32,902 nt of DNA from Oscillibacter sp. (GTDB lineage: Bacteria > Bacillota > Clostridia > Oscillospirales > Oscillospiraceae). The notes under the pieces were generated by a model that searched no databases, was not told the origin of the DNA, and saw only the letters and a program-made list of their open reading frames with translations. The stretch spans positions 1 through 32,902 of the forward strand of contig JAAWTB010000004.1 in assembly GCA_022801815.1 (NCBI GenBank), in the 5' to 3' direction. Each line of letters starts with the position of its first letter. The stretch's first letter is position 1. Position numbers and translations under genes: made by a program. Below are positions 7,471 to 15,553 of this stretch, piece after piece.

Positions 7471-7998
7471 TCACCTATCCGGGCTCTCGCCGTTGGGAAG
7501 GGCGCTGTAAAACGCCTGCTCATCATCCGGCGAGTCAAACGCAGCAAGAGGAATGACCACGACCTCTTTCTCCGCAGTGGTAAGGAACAGGTGCTTTTTG
7601 GCGCGCACCGTGCTGCTGATTCCGCTCAGTGGGATTTTCTGCTCTCCGGAAGCATCCGAGATTTTCAGCTCGTCATCGGAAAGGAAAATCGTGCGCTCTC
7701 CCATTGGCAGCGAATCCGCTTTCTTATCCACCATGCGCCGCACCCATTTTTCAATAGTACTCTTTTCCTGATTCGGCACATACAGCACAAAGAGCAGCGC
7801 GGCAAGCAGAAAAAGCGCCATTCCGCCCGGCGTAACGCCGCCGCGGCCAGCCCCAACAGCCAAGCCAAGGGCAATCAGCGCCCCCGCGCCGGCACACTGG
7901 AGCAGGCGGACCCGGCGGATGAACGCGGGATCATGCCGGGCATAAAACAGGTTGAACGCAATGTAATCGTCCTCGCTCAGGGTATATACTACCTTCAT
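7471..7998 (-). CDS. Small membrane protein, YcxB-like
   Basis: A 175-residue protein. It starts with MKVVYTLSEDDYIAFNLFYA, followed by two hydrophobic segments (about 35-55 and 60-77) and a C-terminal beta-rich domain (ERTIFLSDDELKISDASGEQ, then VVVIPLAAF). This is the layout of YcxB-family proteins, of unknown function. The ATG at 7998 lies seven bases after the PfkB stop, with GGTGGAG overlapping that stop. The longer frame reaching 8253 is a shadow of the kinase gene. Its presence inside a catabolic operon is unexplained. It could be a membrane sensor or simply a passenger. Confidence 0.75.
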   Translation of the reverse strand: MKVVYTLSEDDYIAFNLFYARHDPAFIRRVRLLQCAGAGALIALGLAVGAGRGGVTPGGMALFLLAALLFVLYVPNQEKSTIEKWVRRMVDKKADSLPMGERTIFLSDDELKISDASGEQKIPLSGISSTVRAKKHLFLTTAEKEVVVIPLAAFDSPDDEQAFYSALPNGESPDR

Positions 7999-8005
7999 TT
8001 TCTCA

Positions 8006-9058
8006 CTACTCCACCAGCTCTGCCAGGGACGCGGCTCTGCCATGCGTAATATAGAAGCGGGCGGCAGCGTTGGCAAAGGCGATCCGGTCCTCGTCGCCAA
8101 GGCCCTGGACCGTGGCAAAGCAAAAGGCGCCGTTGAAGTTGTCTCCCGCCCCTGTTGAAATTTTCGGCGCCGGGACAAAGTCGGAATGCCGGCGGGCCAA
8201 GCCGCGGCCAGTGAGCAGATAGGTTTCCCGAATGGTGTGGATAATAACCTCATCTATCCCATAACCGGCGCAAAGCTTCTCCGCAATGCCGGGCAATGCC
8301 TGCACATTTGGAAAGAGCTGTTCCGCAATGACGCGGGCCTCATTTTCGTTCAGACTCAAGACCGTTTTGCGGCAGGCGGAAAATCTCCCCATCAATCGCA
8401 GGACAGCCTCCAGCTCCTCCACCGCTTTCCGGGAAACGTCACAGAGGTCGAAAAAGGCATACCGTTCCCGGTCCGGCGGATAGCTGCGCACCGCTTCCAG
8501 CGTGCGTTCCCACAGCCCGTGAGCGAAGGAAAGTTCGCTCCAGTTCACCAACGCCAACAGATCGGGACTTGTGAGAAGCTCCTCTGCCCTGCCTCCGGCG
8601 GCGGCGTCAACCAAACGCCACACATCCTCAGAAAAGGCGCAGTCCGCAGCAAGCAGAATCTTGCCGTCGCCAAACTCCAGGCAGGTGGACTGTCCCGGCG
8701 GCGCGAAGGGATAGAGCTTGCAGGGCATCTTCGCAAACACGGGGTCCGGCCTGCCCGGCTGTCCCAGCATACCGAGACACGATACATCCGCCCCCAGCCT
8801 CCCCGCCGCACAGGACAGATAAGGAAGGTTCCCCCCCAGGCGGCGCGCCACCGGCTCCAATTCGATGGAACAGCTTTTTTCCGCCTTGCCAATTAAAAAC
8901 TCCCCAAATTCCCGAATCGTCCCAAAGGGCACCGCCGGAGTTCCGGCTGCCGCCGCGTGCCGCAGCGGCTTTACAATGGTGTCCACAAACCCGTCGAAGC
9001 CGACGGTGATCCGCTTTCCCGTCAAGACGCGCTCATTTAGAGCGCCCTGCCAGTTCAC
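8006..9058 (-). CDS. PfkB-family carbohydrate kinase
   Basis: A 350-residue kinase of the ribokinase/PfkB superfamily. Visible motifs are the N-terminal GFDGFVDTI substrate strand, RLGGN (73-77) and LSLNENE (235-240). The C-terminal signature STGAGDNFNGAF supplies the anion hole and catalytic base D306. The first signature residue is Ser rather than Asp. Family members phosphorylate sugars, keto-deoxy acids, nucleosides or tagatose phosphate. The start is GTG, overlapping the previous stop as GTGA, which indicates translational coupling to the NagB-like gene. In context it probably phosphorylates the sugar-like intermediate of this pathway. Confidence 0.9.
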   Translation of the reverse strand: MNWQGALNERVLTGKRITVGFDGFVDTIVKPLRHAAAAGTPAVPFGTIREFGEFLIGKAEKSCSIELEPVARRLGGNLPYLSCAAGRLGADVSCLGMLGQPGRPDPVFAKMPCKLYPFAPPGQSTCLEFGDGKILLAADCAFSEDVWRLVDAAAGGRAEELLTSPDLLALVNWSELSFAHGLWERTLEAVRSYPPDRERYAFFDLCDVSRKAVEELEAVLRLMGRFSACRKTVLSLNENEARVIAEQLFPNVQALPGIAEKLCAGYGIDEVIIHTIRETYLLTGRGLARRHSDFVPAPKISTGAGDNFNGAFCFATVQGLGDEDRIAFANAAARFYITHGRAASLAELVE

Positions 9059-9774
9059 AGCATGGCCGCAGCGGCTTTATCCGCCACGACGACACAGCTC
9101 GGGTGCGTCTGCAAAATAGAAGCGGGCACTTGGTTCGTGACGTCTCCCCGCACCGCTTCGCGAAGGATGTTTGCCTTGTGCTCGCCGCTGGCCAGCAGCA
9201 GCACCGTCTCCGCAGCCATGATCTGGCGGATGCCTTGGGAAATTCCGTACTCAGGGTGAAACTTCTCTCCAAAATACTTGGGCATGACCCGCTTGGTTGT
9301 CTCCGACAGGGGAATAACATGGGCGTTCAGATCAAAGCGCACGCCCTCTTCATTAAATCCCAAATGGCCGTTCATGCCGATTCCCAGCACCGAAAGAGTC
9401 AGCGGGCCATGGGCGGCAATGAAGCCGTCCAGTGAGCGGCACTCCTCCTCTATGTCTGCGGCGCCGTTGATGACATGCGCCTGAAGAAAGGGTATGCGCA
9501 TGCGGCCCAGCAGCTCCTTCTGGTTAAAGAGACCGCAGGAACCCTCGTCTTCCCGGGACAAACCGGCCCACTCGTCCAAAGAGACGTAATACGCGCGGGA
9601 CGGGTCAATCTGCCCGCTGTTCACCATGTCCGCAAACCGGTGGACAAAGCCCAAAGGCGTCTCTCCTCCTGCAAAGCTAAGCAGGGCGTCCGGCTTCCGG
9701 AGAAGCGTTTCCGCCGCGATTCGCGCCGCCGTCCGGCTCATCTCCTCGTAATTCTCACAAATGATCAGTTTCAT
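9055..9774 (-). CDS. Glucosamine-6-phosphate deaminase-like protein (NagB family)
   Basis: A 239-residue NagB/6-phosphogluconolactonase-fold protein. Motifs are the phosphate loop FAGGETPLGF (34-43), SLDEW with D67 (the proton-transfer Asp), GIGMNGHLGFNE (131-142) with H137 and E142, and a C-terminal LLASGEHKA. N135 stands where E. coli NagB has Asp. As far as I recall this also occurs in Gram-positive homologues, so it need not mean loss of activity. Canonical reaction: glucosamine-6-phosphate to fructose-6-phosphate plus ammonia. Its place among Gfo/Idh, IolE-like and PfkB genes suggests a related amino-sugar or keto-sugar phosphate instead. The ATG at 9774 is preferred (AAAGGTGG six bases upstream) over a start seven codons earlier. 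Confidence 0.88.
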   Translation of the reverse strand: MKLIICENYEEMSRTAARIAAETLLRKPDALLSFAGGETPLGFVHRFADMVNSGQIDPSRAYYVSLDEWAGLSREDEGSCGLFNQKELLGRMRIPFLQAHVINGAADIEEECRSLDGFIAAHGPLTLSVLGIGMNGHLGFNEEGVRFDLNAHVIPLSETTKRVMPKYFGEKFHPEYGISQGIRQIMAAETVLLLASGEHKANILREAVRGDVTNQVPASILQTHPSCVVVADKAAAAML

Positions 9775-9787
9775 GTTTGACCACCTT

Positions 9788-10687
9788 TTAGGCAATGATG
9801 CCCACTTCCCGCAGATACGTCAGATTGCGCTTGGCCGATGCAAACGCCTGGGCGTTGGTGGCACGGGGCATATCCGACTCCACGATGCCAATGCCGTGAA
9901 ATTCGATTTCCTCCAGCACGCGGCGGATTTCCTGAAACGAGATGACGCCGTCGGGCAAATCGCACATGACGTCGATGTCAAACGCCTCGTCGCTGGTCAG
10001 GTTCTCCCTTTGCACCCTTGCGAAAACCGCGCCGTCCATCTGCTTGAAGTGGAGGTAGGCAATTCTCTTAGCAAAGCGCCGCAGGAACGCGGGAGCAGAC
10101 GGCTCCTCCGGCTGGCCGTTTCCGTTGGCATACGCATGGTGTCCCGTGTCAAAGCAAAGATCCAGGCCGGTTGCGTCCAGCAGCCGGACAATTTCCTCTT
10201 CATATTCAACCATGGTCTTTATATGGGGGTGGTAAACGACGTCGATGCCAAATTCCCGTTTCGTAAACTCCCCCATATCCCGGACTTTCCGGAAAAAGCA
10301 ATCCCACTCACGTGGCGTAAGCGCCTTCTTTTTTTCGCTGCGCGCCCCCACATCCGACTCATCCATCGTCACCAGATACTTCGCGCCCAGCGCCGTCAGG
10401 CGGCGGCAGAGGGCCTCTGTCCGGGGCCGGAAGGCCGCGAAATCCGCGCCTTGGTCAAAGGCATAGCACGCCGTCCCCGCGCAGACCGACAGGTTCCGCT
10501 TGCCCAGCTCCTCCAGCAGGCGGGACTCCTCCGTAGGGAGATACCCGTCCGGGCCAAGCTCCAGCGCCTGATAGCCGGCCTCCGCAGCCTGGTCCAAAAA
10601 CAGCTCCCAGGGCGTGCCGGAGGGCGTGCCGTCCGCATACCAAACGCCCCAGGAGCACGGAGCTGTGGCGATTTTCACCTCAAACAT
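9788..10687 (-). CDS. Sugar-phosphate isomerase/epimerase-like TIM barrel (IolE-like)
   Basis: A 299-residue protein of the xylose-isomerase-like TIM-barrel superfamily, which includes IolE (inosose dehydratase), IolI and hydroxypyruvate isomerase. It begins KIATAPCSWGVWYADG. The metal-ligand strands are visible as DVVYHPH, LCFDTGHHAYA, AYLHFKQMDG and GIGIVESD. Family members isomerise, epimerise or dehydrate keto-sugars or keto-cyclitols. It is encoded directly after a Gfo/Idh dehydrogenase (9 bases), the pairing seen in inositol and keto-glycoside pathways, where the dehydrogenase makes the keto substrate. Specific activity is not assignable. Confidence 0.88.
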   Translation of the reverse strand: MFEVKIATAPCSWGVWYADGTPSGTPWELFLDQAAEAGYQALELGPDGYLPTEESRLLEELGKRNLSVCAGTACYAFDQGADFAAFRPRTEALCRRLTALGAKYLVTMDESDVGARSEKKKALTPREWDCFFRKVRDMGEFTKREFGIDVVYHPHIKTMVEYEEEIVRLLDATGLDLCFDTGHHAYANGNGQPEEPSAPAFLRRFAKRIAYLHFKQMDGAVFARVQRENLTSDEAFDIDVMCDLPDGVISFQEIRRVLEEIEFHGIGIVESDMPRATNAQAFASAKRNLTYLREVGIIA

Positions 10688-10696
10688 ACTTCCGCC

Positions 10697-11779
10697 TCAC
10701 TTTCCGCCCATCTTGCGGACGATCTCACGAAACAGCTCCAAATCCGCCACGGCATCCTCCAGGTTTGTCTTCGGCTGCTTCCCTGTGGAAATGCAATCCG
10801 AGAACAACGCCAGCTCCGTCTGGAAGGCATCCCGGAAATCCGGTCCGTAAACCGTGGTCTTGGTGTCCTCGCCGCCAGATTCCGTTACGGTAACGGCGGC
10901 GGGCTGATAGCGCAGATACGGCGTCTCGTACTTTACATGGATTTTTCGCGTTTTCTGGAACACCTCGATGGCTGCGTCAAACTGCACGATATCCTGGTTG
11001 TTGACCAGCTCGTAAGTCCCCAGGAAGCCGCCCTCAAACTCCATGACAATTACCACATGCTCGCCGCCGCTGGCCGTGGCCACCGAAAGCACTTTCTTCG
11101 GCACGCCGAACAGCTCCCGCACCGCCGCGAAGGAATGGCAGCCCAGGCCGGTCATCATCTGATACGTTTTGCGCTGCTCGTCCGTGGCGTCCGCGCCGAT
11201 GGCCTCATCCAGCTGGGCGCGGCGGCGGCGGCCACCCTCTTGAATGACCTCTGCGGGGACATCCTTCGGGTAAAACAGCCGTCTGGTCTGCCGCAGGAAG
11301 AAGGGCGCCTCCAGAATAATATCGCGAAAACGCAGGTATTCGGTTTTCATCGGCGTGCTTTCCAGGATCTCCTTCGCCTTCAGGTACGGACCCGCATACC
11401 GCCGCATATACCCCACCATGACGATATGATCAGGGTACTGCTTTTTCAGCTCAATCAGCTCGTTCAGCTCCCGCAGGCACAGCGTAACCGGTTTTTCCAC
11501 AAATACATGACGGCCCGCTTTCAGCGCCCGCTTTACATATTCCCCGTGGTACTGGTCGGGAGAGAGAATGAGAACCGCGTCAATATCCGCCTGTTCAATC
11601 ATCTCCAGGGCATCCCCATAGCCCTCTTTTACGTTGTACTCCTTTTGGATAAATGAAACCAAGGACGGCGAAACATCGGATACCGCCGCGATCGTATAGG
11701 TCTCCCACAGATTTTGCAAAATAGGCAGATGCATGCATTGGGATACCTCTCCCAGACCAATAACTCCAACCCGAATCAT
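10697..11779 (-). CDS. Gfo/Idh/MocA-family NAD(P)-dependent oxidoreductase
   Basis: A 360-residue dehydrogenase. The N-terminal Rossmann domain begins VGVIGLGEVSQ (4-13). It includes ILSPDQYHGEYVKRAL and the catalytic VEKPV (E95-K96-P97), followed by the alpha/beta substrate domain. Family members oxidise or reduce sugars, cyclitols and sugar-nucleotides at one hydroxyl. An Arg-rich insertion (QEGGRRRRAQLDEA) near the middle is unusual but in frame. It is the first gene of the operon, with a strong AAAGGAG before the start and a candidate operator between 11793 and 11814. It probably starts the pathway by making a keto intermediate for the adjacent TIM-barrel enzyme. Confidence 0.92.
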   Translation of the reverse strand: MIRVGVIGLGEVSQCMHLPILQNLWETYTIAAVSDVSPSLVSFIQKEYNVKEGYGDALEMIEQADIDAVLILSPDQYHGEYVKRALKAGRHVFVEKPVTLCLRELNELIELKKQYPDHIVMVGYMRRYAGPYLKAKEILESTPMKTEYLRFRDIILEAPFFLRQTRRLFYPKDVPAEVIQEGGRRRRAQLDEAIGADATDEQRKTYQMMTGLGCHSFAAVRELFGVPKKVLSVATASGGEHVVIVMEFEGGFLGTYELVNNQDIVQFDAAIEVFQKTRKIHVKYETPYLRYQPAAVTVTESGGEDTKTTVYGPDFRDAFQTELALFSDCISTGKQPKTNLEDAVADLELFREIVRKMGGK

Positions 11780-11792
11780 ACTGACTCCTTTC

Positions 11793-11814
11793 GAAACAAT
11801 ATCAAATTTGTTTC
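11793..11814. promoter_or_regulatory. Candidate operator, GAAACAA inverted repeat
   Basis: GAAACAA (11793-11799) and TTGTTTC (11808-11814) form a perfect 7-bp dyad with an 8-base spacer. It lies 14 bases upstream of the first operon gene, a place where a bound repressor would block transcription. The half-site sequence recurs twice at 11946-11963. The natural candidate ligand is the divergent LacI-family protein. Confidence 0.55.
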
Positions 11815-11911
11815 TTAATGTTTCAATTCCTGAATCCTGTATCCGTTACTTGCAAGCGCCAAAGATGAGATATACACCGGTCATTTTCCGCAAGTAATTT
11901 CTTACTATCTT

Positions 11912-11970
11912 ATTATAGCGTCCGCAACAGAGCCCGCACAAGATGGAAACAAAAATGAAACAAATTTTGT
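11912..11970. promoter_or_regulatory. Operon promoter -10 and two direct GAAACAA half-sites
   Basis: The 351-base gap between the divergent genes (11780-12130) holds regulatory sequence only. A minus-strand TATAAT sits at 11912-11917, with a poor -35 (TGTGCG, 17-base spacing), so the promoter may need an activator. GAAACAA occurs at 11946-11952 and 11957-11963, one helical turn apart. The second copy lies in the near-palindrome ACAAATTTTGT (11960-11970). These probably belong to the same regulator as the 11793 dyad. Confidence 0.45.
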
Positions 11971-11987
11971 GGCTTTCGTCAAAGGCT

Positions 11988-12015
11988 TTGCCTCTTGAGA
12001 AAAATATGCTATACT
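11988..12015 (+). promoter_or_regulatory. Predicted promoter of the LacI-type regulator
   Basis: TTGCCT (11988-11993) and TATACT (12010-12015) are spaced by 16 bases, in the orientation of the regulator gene and about 115 bases before its start. It overlaps no other coding sequence. The nearby GAAACAA copies (11946-11963) would allow autoregulation. Confidence 0.5.
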
Positions 12016-12130
12016 AAGAACAGGCTTCTCGTGTCAAACGTCCGGGAACAAGCATGCCAGATTGCCCGGCGCGTCCAAGGCAGAACGGCGCGAATCAAAG
12101 GAAACGTTCGGAAGGAGTGTAGGGGAACCC

Positions 12131-13114
12131 ATGACCATCCGTGAATTTGCCGCTTTATGCGGCGTATCTCCCGCCACGGCATCCCGGTTTTTCAGCGGGC
12201 AGGGCCGCGTCAGCGAGGAAAAGCAGCTTATCATGAAACGCATGGCAAAGATCAGCGGCTATGAGCCGCCGGCGTCTTACCGCAGCCGCCGCCAGCTTCG
12301 CAGCGCCATTTTTGCCATTCTGCCGGACTTCCGCCACACCTTCAACAACAACATGGTGGAAATTCTGCGCGTGCAGTCCGCGGAATATGGCCGCCAGCTT
12401 ATGGCTGTCCAATCCGACGGCGCGGCCAACGAGACGCTTCTCGCACTCATCATCGCGGCGCTGCCTCTTGGCGTGATTCTCTTGGGCGACCATCAGAACG
12501 ACCGCATTCCCGTCGAACTGGTACACCGCAGCATCCCCGCCATCCACTGCGGCGGCCTGTCGCTTACTCGCGGAGTTTCCGCCGTCCATATTGACAACAT
12601 GCTGGCCGCATATGACGGAATGCGCCATCTTATCCGCTTGAATCACAAGTGTATCGGTCTTTTAAGCGACGACACCAGGGCAATCAGCACGGACTTTCAG
12701 CGAATCAGCGGATGCCGCCGGGCAATGGATGAGGCCGGGCTTGCCCTTCCGGATTCCCGCATTGCCTATGGGGAAACCACCTTTGACGGCGGCTACCGGG
12801 CCATGTCCATGTTACTCCGGCAGGCGCCGGAGGTCACCGCCGTATTTGCCTTCAGCGACGATATGGCGGCAGGGGCCGCCGCCCGCCTTTGGGAAGAGGG
12901 GAAGCGCATCCCGGACGATATATCCCTGCTTGGTTTTGACGATAACGAGTGCGCCCGGCAGCTGCGGCCCGCTTTGACCACCATCCGCCAGCCCCACGAA
13001 CAGATTGCGCATCTCTCCATTACGTATCTTCTTGAACACACCCGCTTTCAGGAAGAAACCTCCCTTACGCTGCCCCATGAGCTGATTCAGCGGCAAAGCT
13101 GCCGGGCTCTGTAA
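12131..13114 (+). CDS. LacI-family transcriptional regulator
   Basis: A 327-residue regulator. The N-terminal helix-turn-helix is MTIREFAALCGVSPATASRF with a hinge region following. A periplasmic-binding-protein-like effector domain comes next (AIFAILPDFRHTFNNNMVEI onward), with HKCIGLLSDD, AVFAFSDDMAAGAA and the late ISLLGFDDNECARQLRPALT. The frame extends 23 codons upstream from a TTG. The ATG at 12131 places the HTH at the extreme N-terminus as usual, with AGGGG five bases before it. It is divergent from the catabolic operon and is its most likely local repressor. The inducer would be the imported compound or an intermediate. Confidence 0.92.
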   Translation: MTIREFAALCGVSPATASRFFSGQGRVSEEKQLIMKRMAKISGYEPPASYRSRRQLRSAIFAILPDFRHTFNNNMVEILRVQSAEYGRQLMAVQSDGAANETLLALIIAALPLGVILLGDHQNDRIPVELVHRSIPAIHCGGLSLTRGVSAVHIDNMLAAYDGMRHLIRLNHKCIGLLSDDTRAISTDFQRISGCRRAMDEAGLALPDSRIAYGETTFDGGYRAMSMLLRQAPEVTAVFAFSDDMAAGAAARLWEEGKRIPDDISLLGFDDNECARQLRPALTTIRQPHEQIAHLSITYLLEHTRFQEETSLTLPHELIQRQSCRAL

Positions 13115-13185
13115 GAGAAACGCGCTCCCTCGAAAACCAGGCCGCCCATCGGCGGACAGATGCGCGAAAGAGCGCCGGCGGTTTA

Positions 13186-13345
13186 GGGCTTGTTTGAAAA
13201 ATGTCAACACGCCCAAACAGCGGGCCTTTTTCTGCCATACATCGTTAAATTTTCTTGCCATCCGTCAGGATGCCTGCGAAAATTTGCCTTGCCTGGCAAA
13301 AAAATTCCTCGCTGTTGGGCATATCGCCAATTATCAAACAAGCCC
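13186..13345. mobile_element. 160-bp palindromic MITE-like element flanked by TA
   Basis: The ends are perfect inverted repeats (GGGCTTGTTTGA at 13186-13197, TCAAACAAGCCC at 13334-13345), with a TA on each outer side, consistent with IS630/Tc1-mariner-type target duplication. The similarity of the two halves continues inward for about 55 bases with few mismatches. The centre contains the further arms AAATTTTC/GAAAATTT and CATCC/GGATG. The whole element could therefore fold as one long hairpin. It has no coding capacity. It lies between the regulator gene and a decayed gene cluster. Confidence 0.75.
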
Positions 13346-13375
13346 TAATGGAAGTGCTGGATGGGCTGAACATTG

Positions 13376-13424
13376 GCGGGGGCATTTGAGACGATTTCTT
13401 TTGGAACGTCTCAAGTACCCCCGC
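13376..13424 (+). terminator. Long imperfect hairpin followed by TGTTTT
   Basis: Arms 13376-13393 and 13407-13424 match at 16 of 18 positions around a 13-base loop and are followed by TGTTTT. It could terminate transcription from the LacI gene, now separated from it by the MITE-like insertion. It could instead be a remnant of the decayed locus. Confidence 0.45.
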
Positions 13425-13509
13425 TGTTTTCATATCCCATACAGGCCGGTTTGGTAAAACCCGGGCCGCTCTTTACCGCCTGCGCTGAAGCGGCTTCGCG
13501 GCGGGCAAT

Positions 13510-13905
13510 CAGCGTCAAAAGAACCAGTTTATGGCCGCTTCCTTTGCGCCCGACGGCTTCGACTATCTGCGGGACAGCCCCCTACCGCACCGAGACCAAC
13601 CCCTTGGCGGTGGAACGGGGGACTTGCTCCGGCTCCTTTGAGAACGGGAACAACCACTGTGTTGTCCTGCAAAAGCGGCTGGCCCCGGGAGAGAAGACCC
13701 GTCTCCTCTGGATGCTGGGGGAGGGGGACCTGGAGGAGGGACGGCGCGCCCGGGAAAAGTACTGCGATGTTTCTGCGGTGAACGCCGCCTTTCAGGACCT
13801 GGCCCGGTACGGGGTGCGCCCCCAATTCGGCGGACTGCTGATCGACCCCTGCCTCCCGGCGGACTGGAAGTGCTTTGAACTTACGCGGGTCTGGCAGGGG
13901 GATCT
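13510..13905 (+). pseudogene. GH94-type glycoside phosphorylase remnant
   Basis: Pieces of a cellobiose/chitobiose-phosphorylase-like enzyme. The first piece reads KNQFMAASFAPDGFDYLRDS in one frame. After a frameshift near 13583 comes YRTETNPLAVERGTCSGSFE with CVVLQKRLAPGEKTRLLWML. This is the beta-sandwich/linker pattern of GH94 enzymes. It then jumps directly to the C-terminal signature YGVRPQFGGLLIDPCLPADW and KCFELTR, so the (alpha/alpha)6 catalytic barrel is missing. The intact family degrades beta-linked disaccharides with phosphate. This gene cannot be functional. Both the family call and the deletion rest on recalled family patterns. Confidence 0.75.
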
Positions 13906-14250
13906 GCCCGCCGTGCTGGACGCCGCCCTGGCCCGGAAGGGCAGTCCCCAGGTACACCTGACGGAGGAGATGACGTATGTCAACGCCTATTTGTACATCG
14001 TCACTCAGCGCTACGGCAAGAGGCTGATGGTGGAGGCGGACCTGCCCGACGAGCTGATGAATTGCCTGGTCCCCCCGGCTCATTCTCCAGCCGGTGATTG
14101 AGAATGCGGTGGAACACGGCATCGGCCCCAGCGGGCAGGGGCGGGTGACCCTTCGGGGGTTCCGGCAGGAACACTTCCTCATTTTGGAGATCGAAAACGA
14201 CGGCGGGCTGTCCCCCCAGGACGAGGCCCACATTGCGCAGAAGGAGAGCG
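13906..14250 (+). pseudogene. YesM-type sensor histidine kinase, C-terminal remnant
   Basis: The frame of the GH94 remnant runs into HLTEEMTYVNAYLYIVTQRY and GKRLMVEADLPDELMNCLVPP, typical of the region before the ATPase domain in LytS/YesM kinases. One extra base near 14075 then shifts the frame, and the sequence continues as LILQPVIENAVEHGIGP and LILEIENDGGLSPQDEAHI (N and G boxes). The sensor, membrane segments and phospho-acceptor region are absent. It is fused upstream to the GH94 piece by a deletion junction near 13905. Non-functional. Confidence 0.75.
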
Positions 14251-14276
14251 GAAATACAAATAAAACCATGGAGGTT

Positions 14277-14885
14277 GTATCACGAAAAAAACGGACTTCT
14301 TGCGTTGACTCTTGTCAGTGCGTTGATTCTGAGCCTGCTGGCCGGCTGCGGCGGAGACAGCCAGCCCGGCGGTTCAAGTTCCGGAGGCGGCAAAAGCAGC
14401 GGCAGCGCTTCGGCCAGTTCCGGGGTGGAACTGAATGTGGTTACATCTTACGGCGGCGACGGCAACCGGAAACAGTATGAAGCCGCCGTGGCCTCCTATG
14501 AGGAAACCACCGGCAACACCATTCTGGACGCCGACGCCAAGACCGTTCAGCTCTTTGGCGACGCCGCCTTCCTGATTGACGGTTCCTGGAAGGTCAATTG
14601 CTTTGTGGACAACTGTTCCGATACCCTCAGCGACTACGCCATCTCCTACGGCCCCGCCAGAGGGAGCGCGCGGCCTCTGAGGCCATCGGCGGCATCTCCA
14701 TGGCCTGCTTCATCACCAAGAAAGCTTGGGACGGCCCCGCCAAGCACTGTCAAGCACATGACCTCTGACGAGATGATGAGCACCTTTGTCACCACCGAGG
14801 TCACCGCCCTGAAAAACGGCGCCTCCCCCGCCGGGCTGAACGCGCTCCAGCAGGCTGCCGTCGATGCCAATGCCAACATCACCGG
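14277..14885 (+). pseudogene. Sugar-binding lipoprotein remnant (ABC importer)
   Basis: A signal peptide with lipobox is clear (NGLLALTLVSALILSLLAGC), followed by a Ser/Gly linker and the start of an extracellular binding domain (VELNVVTSYGGDGNRKQYEA). The start codon is lost: the expected ATG position reads ACG with extra A residues, after a good GGAGG at 14270. The frame shifts near 14660 and back near 14745. Read in the other frame, the intervening piece gives SEAIGGISMACFITKKAW. The domain is also shortened by an internal deletion. It ends by fusing into a permease fragment. Confidence 0.75.
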
Positions 14886-15075
14886 CGTGCTGAAGGTCTT
14901 CGACCTGCCTTGGGTCATGTTCGGGGCGGGAATGCCCCAGGACCGGGGATGGCTCACCGGCACTTATATGTATGACCAGACCTTCAACCGGGGCAATGTG
15001 GACTATGGGTCCGCCATCGCCATCCTCATTGTGGTGCTGTGCGTGCTGTTTTCCAACGTAGCCAACCGGGTCTAA
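14886..15075 (+). pseudogene. Sugar ABC permease remnant, C-terminal 60 residues
   Basis: Fused in frame to the binding-protein remnant. The translation GVLKVFDLPWVMFGAGMPQD followed by TGTYMYDQTFNRGNVDYGSA and a hydrophobic helix is the C-terminal end of a MalF-type sugar permease. The first about 230 residues, including the coupling loop, are deleted. It keeps the natural stop (TAA at 15073), followed by the next permease gene. Confidence 0.75.
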
Positions 15076-15116
15076 GCCCCGGGACGGCATTTAAGAGGGG
15101 GACCCGCTGTAAAAAA

Positions 15117-15550
15117 ATGACGCCCGCCAAGGCGGGAACCTATGTAATTCTCACCTTCTGGGCCCTTACCGCCCTGTGCCCCTTCGTCTGGGTTATCCTC
15201 AACTCCTTTCGGGAGAAAGGCCTGATCCGCAAGGACTCCTTTTCCATCCCCACGGCGGGAAACGGCTTCACGATGGATAACTGCGCCAAGGCCATGGAGC
15301 GTTTTGATTTCAGCAACGCCTACCTGAACAACCTGGCGGTCTCCATTTCCGTCACCATCGCGGTGGCAATCATTGCCGGCTTTGCCGCCTGCGGGCCGGT
15401 CCGCTACCGCTTCAAACTGCAGGCAACCTGTGCTTCGCCATTATTGTGCTCATGGGCTTCATTGAGTCGGTTCCCATAGAGCCGGAGGAGAGCGCCTACA
15501 TAGATGGCTGCCATGTGTTTCAAGTGTATTTCCACATCATCAAGGGGTAG
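15117..15550 (+). pseudogene. Second sugar ABC permease remnant (MalG type)
   Basis: The N-terminus is well preserved (TPAKAGTYVILTFWALTALC, then WVILNSFREKGLI and NAYLNNLAVSISVTIAVAII). Near 15417 the frame shifts. The continuation in another frame reads GNLCFAIIVLMGFIES, then VPIEPEESAYIDGCHVFQVY to a TAG at 15548. In intact MalG-type permeases the segment between these blocks holds several helices, so an internal deletion is present. The end of the coupling loop and the last helix are also lost. Confidence 0.75.
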
Positions 15551-15553
15551 GGC

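Noticed and set aside
9055-9774. NagB-like Asn135 in place of the E. coli Asp as a dead active site
   Set aside because: As I recall, Asn at this place is common in Gram-positive NagB proteins, and D67, H137 and E142 are kept.
9761-11656. 631-codon plus-strand open frame opposite the Gfo/Idh and IolE-like genes
   Set aside because: It spans two well-supported genes on the other strand, has no recognisable domain and is Arg/His/Leu-rich as expected of antisense frames in GC-rich DNA.
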